Assembly: GCF_900109035.1 (NCBI RefSeq)
Contig: NZ_FNYD01000011.1
Coordinates: 1 to 64,000 of the forward strand
Source: Cribrihabitans marinus
GTDB taxonomy: Bacteria; Pseudomonadota; Alphaproteobacteria; Rhodobacterales; Rhodobacteraceae
Direction of reading: 5' to 3'
Length of the DNA stretch: 64,000 bases
Both the position numbers and the translations under genes were made by a program. Below are positions 9,967 to 21,739 of the stretch, piece by piece (position 1 is the stretch's first letter; every line of letters starts with the position of its first letter). The notes beneath the pieces are model-generated. The model made no database searches. It was not told the DNA's origin and saw only the letters and a list, made by a program, of their open reading frames with translations.

Positions 9967-9989
9967 GGGGCGGCTGTGACCGCCGCCCC
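9967..9989. terminator. Bidirectional hairpin between hbd and lpdA
   Basis: The perfect 8-bp stem GGGGCGGC (9967-9974) with GCCGCCCC (9982-9989) has a 7-nt loop. It separates the convergent stops of hbd and lpdA. There is no long T tract, so it is a likely but not certain terminator. Confidence 0.65.
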
Positions 9990-10000
9990 GCGCAGTTGAT

Positions 10001-11389
10001 TCAGCTGTGGATGGGACCGTCGCCGCAGGCCAGTGCCGCCTCGCGGACGGCTTCGGAATAGGTCGGGTGGGCGTGGCAGGTCAGCGCCAGATCCTCGGCC
10101 GCGGCGCCGAATTCCATCGCCACGCAGATCTCGTGGATCAGGTCGCCCGCCGACGGCCCGATGATGTGGGCGCCCAGGATGCGGTCGGTCTCCTTGTCGG
10201 CGAGGATCTTGACGAATCCGTCAGCGGCGAAATTGGCCTTGGCGCGGCCATTGCCCATGAACATGAACTTGCCCACCTTGTAGGCGCGGCCCGCCTCCTT
10301 GAGCGTTTCCTCGGTCTCGCCCACATTGGCGACCTCGGGATGGGTGTAGATCACGCCGGGGATCACCCCGTAATTGACATGGCCGTGCTTGCCCGCGACC
10401 TGTTCGGCAGCGGCCATGCCCTCGTCCTCGGCCTTGTGCGCCAGCATCGGCCCGTCGATGCAGTCGCCGATGGCATAGATGCCGTTGACCGATGTCTGCC
10501 AGTCCTTGCCGACCTTGATCTGGCCGCCCTTGCTGGTCTCGATCCCCAGCGCGTCCAGGCCCAGCCCCTCGGTATAGGGCCGCCGCCCGGTGGCGACCAG
10601 CACCACGTCGGCGTCGATCTCGTGCTCGCTGTCATCCTTGCGCAGCTTGTAGCTGACCTTGGCCTTGGTCTTGAGCGCCTCGGTCTTCTGCACCGCCGCG
10701 CCCATGATGAATTTCAGCCCCTGCTTCTTGAGGATGCGCTGAAATGCCTTCTGCACCTCGCCATCCATGCCGGGCGTGATCGCGTCGAGATATTCGATCA
10801 CCGTCACCTCGGCGCCCAGGCGGGAATAGACCGAGCCGAGCTCCAGCCCGATCACGCCGGCGCCGATCACCACCATCTTCTTGGGCACCTTGCCCAGCTC
10901 CAGCGCGCCGGTCGAGGTCACCACGACCTTCTCGTCCACTTCGACGCCGGGCAGCGAGGACGCCTCGGAGCCTGACGCGATGATGATGTTCTTGGCGGTA
11001 TGGGTCTCGTCCCCGACCTTGACCTTGCCGGCCTCGGGGATGGAACCCCAGCCCTTGAGCCAGTCGATCTTGTTCTTCTTGAACAGGAACTCGATGCCCT
11101 TGGTGTTGCCCTCGATCACTTCCGTCTTGTAGGCCAGCATCTGTTTCCAGTCCACCGAGGGGCTTTTGCCCTTGAGGCCCATCTTGGCGAAATTGTGCTC
11201 GGCCTCGTGCAGCTGGTGGCTGGCGTGAAGCAGCGCCTTTGACGGGATGCAGCCGACGTTCAGGCAGGTGCCGCCCAGCGTCTCGCGGCCCTCGACACAG
11301 GCGGTCTTGAGGCCCAGCTGCGCGCAGCGGATGGCGCAGACATAGCCGCCGGGGCCGGAGCCGATGATGATGACGTCATATTCAGCCAT
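10001..11389 (-). CDS. lpdA: Dihydrolipoyl dehydrogenase (E3)
   Basis: The 462-residue flavoprotein reoxidises dihydrolipoamide on the E2 subunit and reduces NAD+. It has the FAD motif [17 protein letters not shown], the redox disulfide in [16 protein letters not shown], an NAD-binding [12 protein letters not shown], and the C-terminal His/Glu pair in [12 protein letters not shown]. The start at 11389 removes a non-conserved leader. It lies downstream of sucAB, so it is probably the E3 of the 2-oxoglutarate dehydrogenase complex and may serve other complexes. Confidence 0.97.
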   Translation of the reverse strand: MAEYDVIIIGSGPGGYVCAIRCAQLGLKTACVEGRETLGGTCLNVGCIPSKALLHASHQLHEAEHNFAKMGLKGKSPSVDWKQMLAYKTEVIEGNTKGIEFLFKKNKIDWLKGWGSIPEAGKVKVGDETHTAKNIIIASGSEASSLPGVEVDEKVVVTSTGALELGKVPKKMVVIGAGVIGLELGSVYSRLGAEVTVIEYLDAITPGMDGEVQKAFQRILKKQGLKFIMGAAVQKTEALKTKAKVSYKLRKDDSEHEIDADVVLVATGRRPYTEGLGLDALGIETSKGGQIKVGKDWQTSVNGIYAIGDCIDGPMLAHKAEDEGMAAAEQVAGKHGHVNYGVIPGVIYTHPEVANVGETEETLKEAGRAYKVGKFMFMGNGRAKANFAADGFVKILADKETDRILGAHIIGPSAGDLIHEICVAMEFGAAAEDLALTCHAHPTYSEAVREAALACGDGPIHS

Positions 11390-11410
11390 GGGTGTTGTCC
11401 TTTGTGTTGG

Positions 11411-11475
11411 GCGGGGTTGGGGGCTCTGCCCCCGGCCCTGCGGGCCTCCCCCGAGGTATTTCAAGCGAGAGGAAG
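11411..11475. repeat. GC-rich palindromic intergenic element (REP-like)
   Basis: Between lpdA and the MAPEG gene is a G-rich/C-rich stretch of short inverted runs (GGGGGCTCTGCCCCC, then GGCCCTGCGGGCC), followed by CCTCCCCCGAGGTATTT. This layout resembles short palindromic elements I remember from many Rhodobacteraceae intergenic regions. Here it may act as a transcription attenuator or mRNA stabiliser upstream of lpdA. Its repeated status needs a genome-wide search. Confidence 0.45.
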
Positions 11476-11476
11476 G

Positions 11477-11887
11477 TCATAGGAGCGCCGCCAGCAGCAT
11501 CAGCGTGGTGGCCAGAAACCCCACGAACCAGATCAGCGAGCGCCAGGGCACCCAGCCGAAGGCATAGGCCGGGATGTAGAGCACGCGCGCGGCGAGGTAG
11601 GTGTAGGCGAAGGCGGCGGTGAGGGCGGTGGACTGGCCCGTGACCGAGATCACCACGCAGGCGATGGAGAACAGGATCAGGCCCTCGAAATGGTTGTTGA
11701 GCGCCCGGTAGAGCCGCCCGGTGCGCGGGCTGAGCTGCTCGATCAGCGGCTTGCCCAGCCGGCCGGGGTCGCGGGGGCCGAGGGTCTTGCCCTGGCCCAG
11801 TTCCAGGTTCGCCGGGACCGACATCAGGACATATTGCACGACCTGCAGCAGCGCGGCGAGAGTGAGAGCGGTGAGTTCGGGGGTCAC
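11477..11887 (-). CDS. MAPEG-family membrane protein
   Basis: This is about 136 residues from a GTG start (MTPELTALTLAALLQVVQYV). It has four hydrophobic segments and the motif RALNNHFEGLILFSIACVV, typical of bacterial MAPEG proteins, a family that includes glutathione-dependent membrane enzymes. An ATG 42 bases upstream would add a basic non-conserved tail, so I prefer GTG. It is co-oriented with sucB and lpdA. Biochemical role unknown. Confidence 0.85.
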   Translation of the reverse strand: MTPELTALTLAALLQVVQYVLMSVPANLELGQGKTLGPRDPGRLGKPLIEQLSPRTGRLYRALNNHFEGLILFSIACVVISVTGQSTALTAAFAYTYLAARVLYIPAYAFGWVPWRSLIWFVGFLATTLMLLAALL

Positions 11888-11947
11888 TGCGTTTCGGGGT
11901 CCCTTCTTTCGGGTGGCGGACCCGCGCATGGCGGACCCGGGTCAAAA

Positions 11948-12217
11948 TCATGCGGGTTCCAGCAATTTCACCGTCACATGGGCCACGCCGCCGCGTTCGT
12001 GGTGCATGGCCAGTTCCTCGGAGTCGAAGAAGGCCCGCGCCTTGTCGAGGTCGGTGATCTCGAACAGGACGACCGCATGATCGGTGCGATCGGGGTCGCG
12101 CCAGACATGCAGTTCGCGGATGCCCACCGCCTTGCGCGCGCGGGCATCCTCGCGGAACACCTTGAGCCAGGCGTCGAAATCGGCCACATCGGCCTGCCAG
12201 ATTGCGTGTTCGGCCAT
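11948..12217 (-). CDS. Small soluble protein, possible dimeric alpha/beta-barrel fold
   Basis: The 89-residue protein starts MAEHAIWQADVADFDAWLKV. Its alternating beta strands and amphipathic helices (HVWRDPDRTDHAVVLFEI, then LDKARAFFDSEEL) suggest a ferredoxin-like dimeric barrel, as in ABM/EthD-type proteins; this is inference. Only one base separates it from the sucB stop, so it belongs to the TCA operon. No catalytic residue can be assigned. Confidence 0.7.
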   Translation of the reverse strand: MAEHAIWQADVADFDAWLKVFREDARARKAVGIRELHVWRDPDRTDHAVVLFEITDLDKARAFFDSEELAMHHERGGVAHVTVKLLEPA

Positions 12218-12218
12218 G

Positions 12219-13754
12219 TCAGAGGTCCATCAGCAGGCGGCGCGGATCCTCCAGCGCCTCTTTCACGCGCACCAGGAAGGTAACCGCGCCCTTGCCGTCG
12301 ACGATGCGGTGATCATAGCTGAGCGCCAGATACATCATCGGACGGGCCACGATCTCGCCATTCACGACCATCGGGCGCTGCTGGATCTTGTGCATGCCCA
12401 GGATGCCCGATTGCGGCGGGTTCAGGATGGGCGAGGACATCAGCGAGCCGTAGACGCCGCCGTTGGACAGGGTGAAGGTGCCGCCCTGCATCTCGGCCAT
12501 GCTGAGCTTGCCGTCGCGCGCGCGGCGGCCCTTTTCGGCAATAGCCTTTTCGATCTCGGCAAAGGACATGCTGTCGGCATCGCGGATCACCGGCACGACA
12601 AGGCCGGTGGGCGTGCCGGCGGCGACCCCCATATGCACGAAGTTCTTGTAGACGATGTCGGTGCCGTCGATCTCGGCATTGACCTCGGGAACCTCTTTCA
12701 GGGCGTGGCAGCAGGCCTTGGTGAAGAAGGACATGAAGCCGAGCCGGACGCCGTGCTTCTTCTCGAACTCGTCCTTGTACTGGCTGCGCAGTTCCATGAC
12801 CTCGCCCATGTCCACCTCGTTATAGGTGGTCAGCATGGCGGCGGTGTTCTGACTGTCCTTGAGGCGCTTGGCGATGGTCTGGCGCAGGCGGGTCATCTTG
12901 ACCCGTTCCTCGCGCGAGGCGTCATCGGCGCTGACCGGGGCGCGCGGCGCGCTGGCCTGCGGCGCCGCGGCCTCGGCCGGTGCGCTGGCGGCAGCCTGAA
13001 CGGCGCGGGCCACGTCCTCTTTCATCACCCGCCCGTCACGACCGGACCCGGACACCTGGTCGCGCGAGACGCCGGATTCCGCCATCGCCTTTTTCGCGCT
13101 GGGGGCATCCTCGACATCCTGGGCGCCGCCGCCGGGTCGTGGTTCCTGGTATTGCTTGCCGTGGGCGGTTTCCTCGTCCTTCGGTGTCGGTTCGATCGCC
13201 CCGTTGCTGCCAGAGATCACCGCCAGTTCCGCCGACGCGTCGACCGTGCTGCCTTCCTCGGCAATGATCTCGGACAGAACGCCGGCCACCGGCGCGGGCA
13301 CCTCGACCGACACCTTGTCGGTCTCGAGTTCGCACAGCATCTCGTCCGCGGCGACGCTGTCTCCGACCTTCTTGAACCAGGTGGACACCGTGGCCTCGGA
13401 CACCGACTCGCCCAGCGACGGCACGGTCACATAGGTCTTGTCGCCTTCGGTGGGCGGCTCCTTTCCGGCGGGTTTCTCTGACGGGCGCTCTTCGGGCTTG
13501 GCCGATCCGGCCTCGCCGGCTTCGGCGATATTGGCCAGGAGCGCGTCGACACCCACGGTCTCGCCTTCCTGCGCAACGATATCGGCCAGCTTGCCGGTGG
13601 CGGGCGACGGCACTTCGACCGTTACCTTGTCGGTTTCCAGCTCGCACAACATCTCGTCCGCGGCAACGGAGTCGCCCGGCTTCTTGAACCAGGTGGCGAC
13701 AGTGGCCTCGGTCACGGATTCGCCAAGCGTGGGGACTCGAACTTCGATCGTCAT
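12219..13754 (-). CDS. sucB: 2-oxoglutarate dehydrogenase E2, dihydrolipoyl succinyltransferase with two lipoyl domains
   Basis: The 511-residue E2 core protein transfers the succinyl group from lipoamide to CoA. It has two N-terminal lipoyl domains, with lipoyl-lysines Lys43 and Lys147, both in ETDKV followed by VEVP. A flexible acidic/Pro linker, a peripheral-subunit-binding domain at about 215-255, and a catalytic acyltransferase domain follow. The last has the active-site motif [10 protein letters not shown] near the end. E. coli SucB has one lipoyl domain. Three bases separate it from sucA. Confidence 0.96.
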   Translation of the reverse strand: MTIEVRVPTLGESVTEATVATWFKKPGDSVAADEMLCELETDKVTVEVPSPATGKLADIVAQEGETVGVDALLANIAEAGEAGSAKPEERPSEKPAGKEPPTEGDKTYVTVPSLGESVSEATVSTWFKKVGDSVAADEMLCELETDKVSVEVPAPVAGVLSEIIAEEGSTVDASAELAVISGSNGAIEPTPKDEETAHGKQYQEPRPGGGAQDVEDAPSAKKAMAESGVSRDQVSGSGRDGRVMKEDVARAVQAAASAPAEAAAPQASAPRAPVSADDASREERVKMTRLRQTIAKRLKDSQNTAAMLTTYNEVDMGEVMELRSQYKDEFEKKHGVRLGFMSFFTKACCHALKEVPEVNAEIDGTDIVYKNFVHMGVAAGTPTGLVVPVIRDADSMSFAEIEKAIAEKGRRARDGKLSMAEMQGGTFTLSNGGVYGSLMSSPILNPPQSGILGMHKIQQRPMVVNGEIVARPMMYLALSYDHRIVDGKGAVTFLVRVKEALEDPRRLLMDL

Positions 13755-13757
13755 CGC

Positions 13758-16715
13758 TTACTTTCCTTCAATGCTCAGCGCTTCGTCGACAAGCGCCTCT
13801 TGTTGGGCTTTGTGTTGGCTGGCCAGGCCCGTCGCGGGCGAGGCCGAGGTGGCGCGGCCGACATAGCGCGGCCTTGTGTGCTTGGCCTTGATGCGGGTCA
13901 GCACCCATTCGATATTGGGCTCGATGAAGCTCCAGGCGCCTTGGTTCTTGGGCTCTTCCTGGCACCAGATCATCTCGGCCCCCTTGAACCGCTCAAGCTC
14001 GTTGATCAGGGCATGGGCGGGAAACGGGTAGAACTGCTCGATCCGCATCAGATAGACATCGTCGATCCCGCGGGCGTCGCGCTCTTCCAGCAGGTCGAAA
14101 TAGACCTTGCCGGAACACAGCACCACGCGCTTGATCTTCTTGTCGTCTACCAGCTTGGTATCCGAGTTGCCGTATTGCGCGTCGTCCCACAGCACACGGT
14201 GGAAGGACGAGCCGGTGGTGAACTCCTCGGCCCGGCTCACCGCCAGCTTGTGGCGCAAGAGCGATTTGGGCGTCATCATGATCAGCGGTTTGCGGAAGGT
14301 CCGGTGCAGCTGCCGGCGCAGGATGTGGAAGTAGTTGGCCGGCGTGGTGCAGTTGGCCACGATCCAGTTGTCCTGGCCGCACATCTGCAGGAAGCGTTCG
14401 AGCCGGGCCGAGCTGTGCTCGGGCCCCTGCCCCTCGAAGCCGTGCGGCAGCAGGCAGACCAGGCCAGACATGCGCAGCCACTTACTTTCGCCCGAACTGA
14501 CGAACTGGTCGAACATGATCTGCGCGCCATTGGCGAAATCGCCGAACTGCGCCTCCCACAGGGTCAGGGCGTTGGGCTCGGCCAGCGAATAGCCGTATTC
14601 GAAGCCCAGCACCGCGTATTCCGAGAGCATCGAGTCGATGACCTCGTAATTCGCCTGCCCCTCGCGGATGTGGTTGAGCGGGTGATACCGTTCCTCGGTC
14701 TCCTGGTTCACAAGGGCCGAGTGGCGCTGCGAAAACGTGCCGCGGGTGGAATCCTGGCCCGACAGGCGGACCGGATAACCCTCGGTCAGCAAGGAGCCGA
14801 AGGCCAGCGCTTCGCTCGTGGCCCAGTCGAAGCCCTTGCCGCTGTCGAACATCGCCTTCTTTGCCTCGAGCAGGCGGCCCACGGTCTTGTGCAGGCCGAA
14901 GCCCTCGGGCACGCGGGTCAGCGCCGCGCCCACTTCGGCCAGTGTCTCGGGCTTGATCGCGGTTTCGCCACGGACATATTCGTCCTTGCTCTTGTCCATG
15001 TGCGACCAGCGCCCGTCCAGCCAGTCGGCCTTGTTGGGCTTGTAGTCCTTGCCGGCCTCGAACTCCTCGTTCAGATGCGCCTGGAAGGCAGCCTTCATGT
15101 CCTCGATCTCGCCCTCGGGGATCAGGCCGTCCTTGACCAGCCGCTCGGTATAGAGGCTGAGCGTGGTTTTGTGGGTCTTGATCTTCTTGTACATGATCGG
15201 GTTGGTGAACATGGGCTCGTCGCCCTCGTTATGCCCGAACCGGCGGTAGCAGATGATGTCGATCACCACGTCCTTGTGGAACTTCTGCCGGAACTCGGTG
15301 GCCACCTTGGCGGCATGAACCACCGCCTCGGGGTCGTCGCCGTTGACGTGGAAGATCGGCGCCTCGACCATCAGCGCGATGTCGGTGGGATAGGGGCTGG
15401 AGCGGCTGAAATGCGGCGCGGTGGTAAAGCCGATCTGGTTGTTCACCACGATATGCATGGTGCCACCCGTCCGGTGCCCGCGCAGACCCGACAGACCAAA
15501 GCCTTCAGCCACCACGCCCTGCCCCGCAAAGGCGGCATCGCCATGCAGGAGGATGCCCATGACCTGCGTGCGTTCGCGGTCCTTGAACTGATCCTGCTTG
15601 GCGCGCACCTTGCCCAGGACGACCGGGTTCACCGCCTCGAGATGCGAGGGGTTGGCGGTCAGGGACAGGTGCACGCTGTTGCCGTCGAATTCGCGGTCGC
15701 TGGAGGCACCGAGGTGGTATTTCACGTCGCCAGAGCCGTCCACGTCCTCGGGCTTGAAGCTGCCGCCCTGGAACTCGTTGAAGATGGCGCGATAGGGTTT
15801 GGCCATCACGTTGGCCAGGATGTTCAGCCGGCCGCGATGCGGCATGCCGATCACGATGTCCTTGAGCCCAAGCGCGCCGCCGCGCTTGATGATCTGTTCC
15901 ATCGCCGGGATCAGGCTTTCGCCGCCGTCCAGCCCGAACCGCTTGGTGCCCATATACTTGACGTGCAGGAACTTCTCGAAGCCCTCGGCCTCGACCATCT
16001 TGTTCAGGATGGCCTTGCGCCCCTCGCGGGTGAACCTGACCTCCTTGCCGAACCCTTCGATCCGTTCCTTCAGCCAGCCGGCCTCTTCGGGGTTCGAGAT
16101 GTGCATGTATTGCAGCGCGAAGGTGCCGCAATAGGTGCGCTGGACGATCTCGAGGATCTGGCGGATCGTGGCGACCTGCAGGCCCAGCACGTTGTCGATG
16201 AAGATCGGGCGGTCCATGTCGGCGTCGGTGAAGCCGTAGGTCTTGGGATCCAGCTCGGGATGCGGGGTGTTCTTGCGCATGCCCAGCGGGTCCAGATCGG
16301 CCACCAGGTGGCCGCGGATGCGATAGGCGCGGATCAGCATCAGCGCCCGGATGCTGTCGAGGACCGCGCGTTTGATCGCGTCGTCGCTGACCTCGACCCC
16401 GGCCTCCTTTGCCTTGCCCTTGATCTTGTCGCCCGCGGCCTTGGCCTCGGCAACGGGCCATTCGCCGGTCAGGGCGCCGGTGACCTCGTCATTCAGCGCC
16501 GGCGGCCAGTCACTGCGCGCCCAGGACGGCCCCTGCGCCTCTTTCTGCACATCCGTTCCGGCATCCCCCATCGCCTTGAAGAACTCGGCCCAGGCGGCAT
16601 CGACCGCGTTGGGATCCTCGGCATATCTCGCGTAGAGCTGTTCGAGATACTCGGCATTGTGCCCCTGCATGAAGCTTGAGGCATGAAACAGCTCGTTGGG
16701 GCTTTGGTCGGTCAT
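13758..16715 (-). CDS. sucA: 2-oxoglutarate dehydrogenase E1 component
   Basis: The 985-residue thiamine-diphosphate enzyme decarboxylates 2-oxoglutarate and succinylates the E2 lipoyl group. Landmarks are the N-terminal SFMQGHNAEYLEQLY, IGMPHRGRLNILANV, the ThDP/Mg motif near NGDDPEAVVHAAKVA, and YRRFGHNEGDEPMFTNP. The C-terminal half contains RGTFSQRHSALVNQ and LPHGFEGQGPEHSSAR. The length is normal. Its start overlaps the end of the DUF805 gene by 4 bp. Confidence 0.98.
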   Translation of the reverse strand: MTDQSPNELFHASSFMQGHNAEYLEQLYARYAEDPNAVDAAWAEFFKAMGDAGTDVQKEAQGPSWARSDWPPALNDEVTGALTGEWPVAEAKAAGDKIKGKAKEAGVEVSDDAIKRAVLDSIRALMLIRAYRIRGHLVADLDPLGMRKNTPHPELDPKTYGFTDADMDRPIFIDNVLGLQVATIRQILEIVQRTYCGTFALQYMHISNPEEAGWLKERIEGFGKEVRFTREGRKAILNKMVEAEGFEKFLHVKYMGTKRFGLDGGESLIPAMEQIIKRGGALGLKDIVIGMPHRGRLNILANVMAKPYRAIFNEFQGGSFKPEDVDGSGDVKYHLGASSDREFDGNSVHLSLTANPSHLEAVNPVVLGKVRAKQDQFKDRERTQVMGILLHGDAAFAGQGVVAEGFGLSGLRGHRTGGTMHIVVNNQIGFTTAPHFSRSSPYPTDIALMVEAPIFHVNGDDPEAVVHAAKVATEFRQKFHKDVVIDIICYRRFGHNEGDEPMFTNPIMYKKIKTHKTTLSLYTERLVKDGLIPEGEIEDMKAAFQAHLNEEFEAGKDYKPNKADWLDGRWSHMDKSKDEYVRGETAIKPETLAEVGAALTRVPEGFGLHKTVGRLLEAKKAMFDSGKGFDWATSEALAFGSLLTEGYPVRLSGQDSTRGTFSQRHSALVNQETEERYHPLNHIREGQANYEVIDSMLSEYAVLGFEYGYSLAEPNALTLWEAQFGDFANGAQIMFDQFVSSGESKWLRMSGLVCLLPHGFEGQGPEHSSARLERFLQMCGQDNWIVANCTTPANYFHILRRQLHRTFRKPLIMMTPKSLLRHKLAVSRAEEFTTGSSFHRVLWDDAQYGNSDTKLVDDKKIKRVVLCSGKVYFDLLEERDARGIDDVYLMRIEQFYPFPAHALINELERFKGAEMIWCQEEPKNQGAWSFIEPNIEWVLTRIKAKHTRPRYVGRATSASPATGLASQHKAQQEALVDEALSIEGK

Positions 16716-17254
16716 TGGGTTACCTCATGTGGGTTGGGACCGTATTCGTTGGTGCCGGGCTGGCTGGGGCGGGTCAGCCACCAGATCACCAGCAGCGGCG
16801 ACAGGAACAGCACCACCAGCGTCGGGATCAGAACGATCAGCGTGGCGCGGGTGAACAGCAGGTCGAGCGAGCCGCCGTGCTGGAAATGGCTGGCCAGCCC
16901 GATACCAAAGACCAGGACCAGGCCCGCACCGATCATCAGCAGGATCGGGAACAGCGCATAGAGCCCACTGCGCCCGGTATCGTGCATCCGCCGCCAGGCC
17001 ACGGCCAGATGCGGCAGGAACACGATCAGGCTGACGATTGACTGGATCGGCCGGGGAGAACTGGCTGCAACCGCCGTCATGTCAGACGTTTCCTGGACGG
17101 ACACGGTGCCGAAAAGCGTCAGGTCGATCGTGCCGGCAATGGAATTCACCAGGAAGACGAACAGGAAGAAATACCAGTATTCCGGCCGGCTCGCGCGCCC
17201 CGAGAAGGTCACGTATTTCGCGAAACAGGTGCGGATTGCGGTTGAGAAGGTCAT
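16712..17254 (-). CDS. DUF805 membrane protein
   Basis: The 180-residue protein begins MTFSTAIRTCFAKYVTFSGRASRPEYWYF, the DUF805 signature (FSGRASRxEYW), and has about four hydrophobic helices. WRRMHDTGRSGLY is also typical. Function is not established. It overlaps sucA by four bases (ATGA), so it is translated from the same TCA transcript. The start at 17254 is chosen because the conserved N-terminus begins there. Confidence 0.88.
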   Translation of the reverse strand: MTFSTAIRTCFAKYVTFSGRASRPEYWYFFLFVFLVNSIAGTIDLTLFGTVSVQETSDMTAVAASSPRPIQSIVSLIVFLPHLAVAWRRMHDTGRSGLYALFPILLMIGAGLVLVFGIGLASHFQHGGSLDLLFTRATLIVLIPTLVVLFLSPLLVIWWLTRPSQPGTNEYGPNPHEVTQ

Positions 17255-17304
17255 CGTCACTCCTGGAGCAGCGGCGGCGCCGGGCGGTCCCGGCGCCCGT
17301 CCGT

Positions 17305-18189
17305 TCAACCCTTTATCGCGGCCAGCACCGCCTCGCCCAGGCCGGCCGGGCTTTCGGCGACGACGATGCCCGCGGATTTCATCGCCTCGATCTTGTCATC
17401 CGCACCGCCCTTGCCGCCCGCGACGATGGCGCCCGCGTGGCCCATGCGGCGGCCCGGAGGCGCCGTGCGGCCCGCGATGAAGCCCGCGGTGGGTTTCCAG
17501 CGGCCCTTCTTCTTTTCGCTGGCCAGGAAGGCGGCGGCATCTTCCTCCGCCGACCCGCCGATCTCGCCGATCATGATGATGCTCTCGGTCTCGTCATCGG
17601 CCAGGAACCACTCCAGCACGTCGATATGCTCGGTCCCCTTGATCGGATCGCCGCCGATGCCGACGCAGGTGGACTGGCCCAGCCCCACATCGGTGGTCTG
17701 TTTCACCGCCTCGTAGGTCAGCGTGCCCGAGCGGCTGACCACGCCCACCTTGCCGCGCTTGTGGATATGGCCCGGCATGATGCCGATCTTGCAGGCATCC
17801 GGGGTGATGACACCGGGGCAGTTCGGCCCGATCAGCGTCGACTTCGACCCCTCCAACGCACGCTTCACCTTCATCATGTCCAGCACCGGGATGCCTTCGG
17901 TGATACAGACGATCACCTCCATCTCGGCGTCGATCGCCTCGAGGATCGAGTCGGCGGCAAAGGGCGGCGGCACGTAGATCACCGACGCGTTGGCCTGGGT
18001 CTCGTGCCGGGCCTCGTGCACCGAGTTGAACACCGGCAGGTCCAGGTGGGTCTGGCCGCCCTTGCCGGGCGTCACGCCGCCGACCATCTTGGTGCCATAG
18101 GCGATGGCCTGCTCGGAGTGGAAAGTGCCCTGAGAGCCGGTGAAGCCCTGACAGATGACCTTGGTGTTTTCGTCGATGAGGACTGCCAT
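17305..18189 (-). CDS. sucD: Succinyl-CoA synthetase alpha subunit
   Basis: The 294-residue subunit binds CoA and carries the phosphohistidine. Motifs are [44 protein letters not shown], and the active-site His251 in RRMGHAGAI. With SucC it makes ATP or GTP from succinyl-CoA. Here it is separated from sucC by a glycosyltransferase gene. The start at 18189 matches the standard family N-terminus ([11 protein letters not shown]). Confidence 0.97.
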   Translation of the reverse strand: MAVLIDENTKVICQGFTGSQGTFHSEQAIAYGTKMVGGVTPGKGGQTHLDLPVFNSVHEARHETQANASVIYVPPPFAADSILEAIDAEMEVIVCITEGIPVLDMMKVKRALEGSKSTLIGPNCPGVITPDACKIGIMPGHIHKRGKVGVVSRSGTLTYEAVKQTTDVGLGQSTCVGIGGDPIKGTEHIDVLEWFLADDETESIIMIGEIGGSAEEDAAAFLASEKKKGRWKPTAGFIAGRTAPPGRRMGHAGAIVAGGKGGADDKIEAMKSAGIVVAESPAGLGEAVLAAIKG

Positions 18190-18202
18190 GTTGTCCCTTT
18201 CT

Positions 18203-19030
18203 TCAGGCAAGATGTGTTTGTGAAAGCTCCGGCGCCGGCAGCGCGCGCGGCTCGAAGCGGATTCGTTCGAGGCTGGCCCGACCGAGGGCCAGATCCAGTG
18301 TCGTTCTCAGGCCGCTGCCGATCTCGGCGCGGGCGCGTCGCAGCTTCTGGCGCAGCAGCGCCGGACCGGTCGGACGGTGGCGCGGCGGACCTTCGCCCAC
18401 CTCGCCCGGGGCCTCGTTGCCCTGTTCGGCCATTGCGGGCTGCACCTGATAGATCGCGACCTTGCGCGCGGCGCGCGACGCCGAGGGATTGAACAGCAAT
18501 CCGTCAAGGGTGATGTCGAACGGGCGTTGATCCAGGAACAGGCGGGCGGCATCGCGGCTGATCGCATAGGCCGCCCCGCCGGGATTGCGCGAGCGCATCC
18601 GGCGGATGTCGCGACCCAGATGGCTGCGCCCGCCGCGCCCCAGCGTCACCCGCAGCCGCGGGCTGCGCCAACGTTCGAACCGGACGAGACCGGCATCCTC
18701 CGGCCACCAGGACATATCCGCCAGCCAGTCGCCCAGTTCCGGCGACAGGAACACGTCATCCTCGAGGATCAGCGCCACTTCGGCCCCTGAGGCGAGGAAC
18801 GCCAGCCACGCCTTGGCGTGGCTCAGCGTGCAGGCCATGTCCTTGGTCTGGAAATAGCCCCACGGCCCCTCGGGGCGGCAGTCGCGCAGCAGGTCGTCGC
18901 GGCTCAGCTGGGCGCAATCCACCGCGTCGATGCGCGTCGCCGACAGCCCGGCCCGGTGCAGCTCTCGCTCCATCAGGGCGGCGCGGCCGGTCGCCTGCCG
19001 CAATCCTATGAGGAATACCGGTGTGCTCAC
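18203..19030 (-). CDS. Glycosyltransferase family 25 (LPS-type) inserted between sucC and sucD
   Basis: A 275-residue protein is translated from a GTG at 19030, 14 bases after the sucC stop. It begins [19 protein letters not shown] and carries [14 protein letters not shown] and [11 protein letters not shown], the GT25 pattern with the acidic metal-binding EDD motif. GT25 enzymes add sugars to lipopolysaccharide or other surface glycans. The C-terminal 90 residues are basic and poorly conserved in appearance. It ends 13 bases before sucD starts, so it is embedded in the TCA operon without an obvious promoter of its own. Confidence 0.85.
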   Translation of the reverse strand: MSTPVFLIGLRQATGRAALMERELHRAGLSATRIDAVDCAQLSRDDLLRDCRPEGPWGYFQTKDMACTLSHAKAWLAFLASGAEVALILEDDVFLSPELGDWLADMSWWPEDAGLVRFERWRSPRLRVTLGRGGRSHLGRDIRRMRSRNPGGAAYAISRDAARLFLDQRPFDITLDGLLFNPSASRAARKVAIYQVQPAMAEQGNEAPGEVGEGPPRHRPTGPALLRQKLRRARAEIGSGLRTTLDLALGRASLERIRFEPRALPAPELSQTHLA

Positions 19031-19044
19031 GCCCGCGCCCGTGC

Positions 19045-20238
<1,194 letters not shown>

Positions 20239-20272
20239 GGAAAACCTGTCTCCGTGTAACTGCGTTCCCGAC

Positions 20273-20302
20273 GATATAGAGGGGTTTGGCTGCCATTCTT
20301 AA
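20273..20302 (-). promoter_or_regulatory. Putative sigma70-type promoter of sucC
   Basis: On the minus strand TTAAGA (-35, 20297-20302) and TATATC (-10, 20273-20278) are separated by 18 bp, about 35 bases before the sucC start. The match is moderate. It places transcription start near 20265. Confidence 0.4.
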
Positions 20303-20346
20303 GGGGTTTGTTCAAGGAGGGCGGTTTTTCGGCCGGATTTCAGCGA

Positions 20347-20380
20347 TTTGTGATCACACGAAAAATCGTGTGATCACAAA
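20347..20380. promoter_or_regulatory. Perfect 15-bp inverted repeat with two TGTGATCACA boxes upstream of sucC
   Basis: The arms TTTGTGATCACACGA (20347-20361) and TCGTGTGATCACAAA (20366-20380) are exact reverse complements around AAAA. Each arm contains the self-complementary box TGTGATCACA (20349-20358 and 20369-20378), 20 bp apart centre to centre, so on the same face of the helix. The site lies about 110 bp before sucC. The same paired box occurs before sdhC. It is probably an operator for a regulator of TCA genes; a terminator role is unlikely because there is no T tract and the boxes recur elsewhere. Confidence 0.7.
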
Positions 20381-20556
20381 AGCCGATCTCGGGCATCATG
20401 ATTCGCGAACCCGGGCTCGGGACACCGGGTGAAACCGGGGCGGAGCGACTTAAACGGCGGTCAGCCCAGCAAATTCGGAACCCGCGACCGGTTCCGTTCG
20501 TCACTTCCGGGATGTGCGGCCCTACCGGAAAGGCCGGCCTCGCGGTCCGTCCCGAC

Positions 20557-20587
20557 AAAAAAGGCGCGGAACCGATGGTCCCGCGCC
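20557..20587 (-). terminator. Rho-independent terminator of mdh
   Basis: On the minus strand an 11-bp stem with one mismatch (arms at 20577-20587 and 20563-20573, 3-nt loop) is followed by six T residues (20557-20562). It lies 30 bases after the mdh stop and should separate mdh from sucC transcription. Confidence 0.85.
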
Positions 20588-20617
20588 CTGCAACTTGCCG
20601 ATCTGTCTGCCCGACGA

Positions 20618-21676
<1,059 letters not shown>

Positions 21677-21739
21677 CTACCGGCAGCGCGCGGCTTGCGC
21701 TAAGGCACTTGCGGACAAGGACGTTTCACGGGGCACGCG

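Larger units (their letters stand above)
20239..20617. other. Intergenic regulatory region between mdh and sucC
   Basis: I find no credible gene in these 379 bases. From mdh towards sucC they hold a hairpin with a T tract (mdh terminator), a hairpin at 20476-20496 of unknown role (CGGAACC and GGTTCCG arms), a large palindrome with two TGTGATCACA boxes, and a promoter-like pair before sucC. Each except the second hairpin is listed separately. Confidence 0.7.

Noticed and set aside
13800-16679. Long open frame of 959 codons on the strand opposite sucA
   Set aside because: It is the antisense shadow of a certain gene. Its composition (His, Leu, Gly, Ala, Arg-rich without domain motifs) is typical of such frames in high-GC DNA.
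20347-20380. Reading the sucC palindrome as a terminator
   Set aside because: The arms are 15 bp and perfect, but no T run follows in either direction, and the inner TGTGATCACA box recurs with the same spacing at sdhC.
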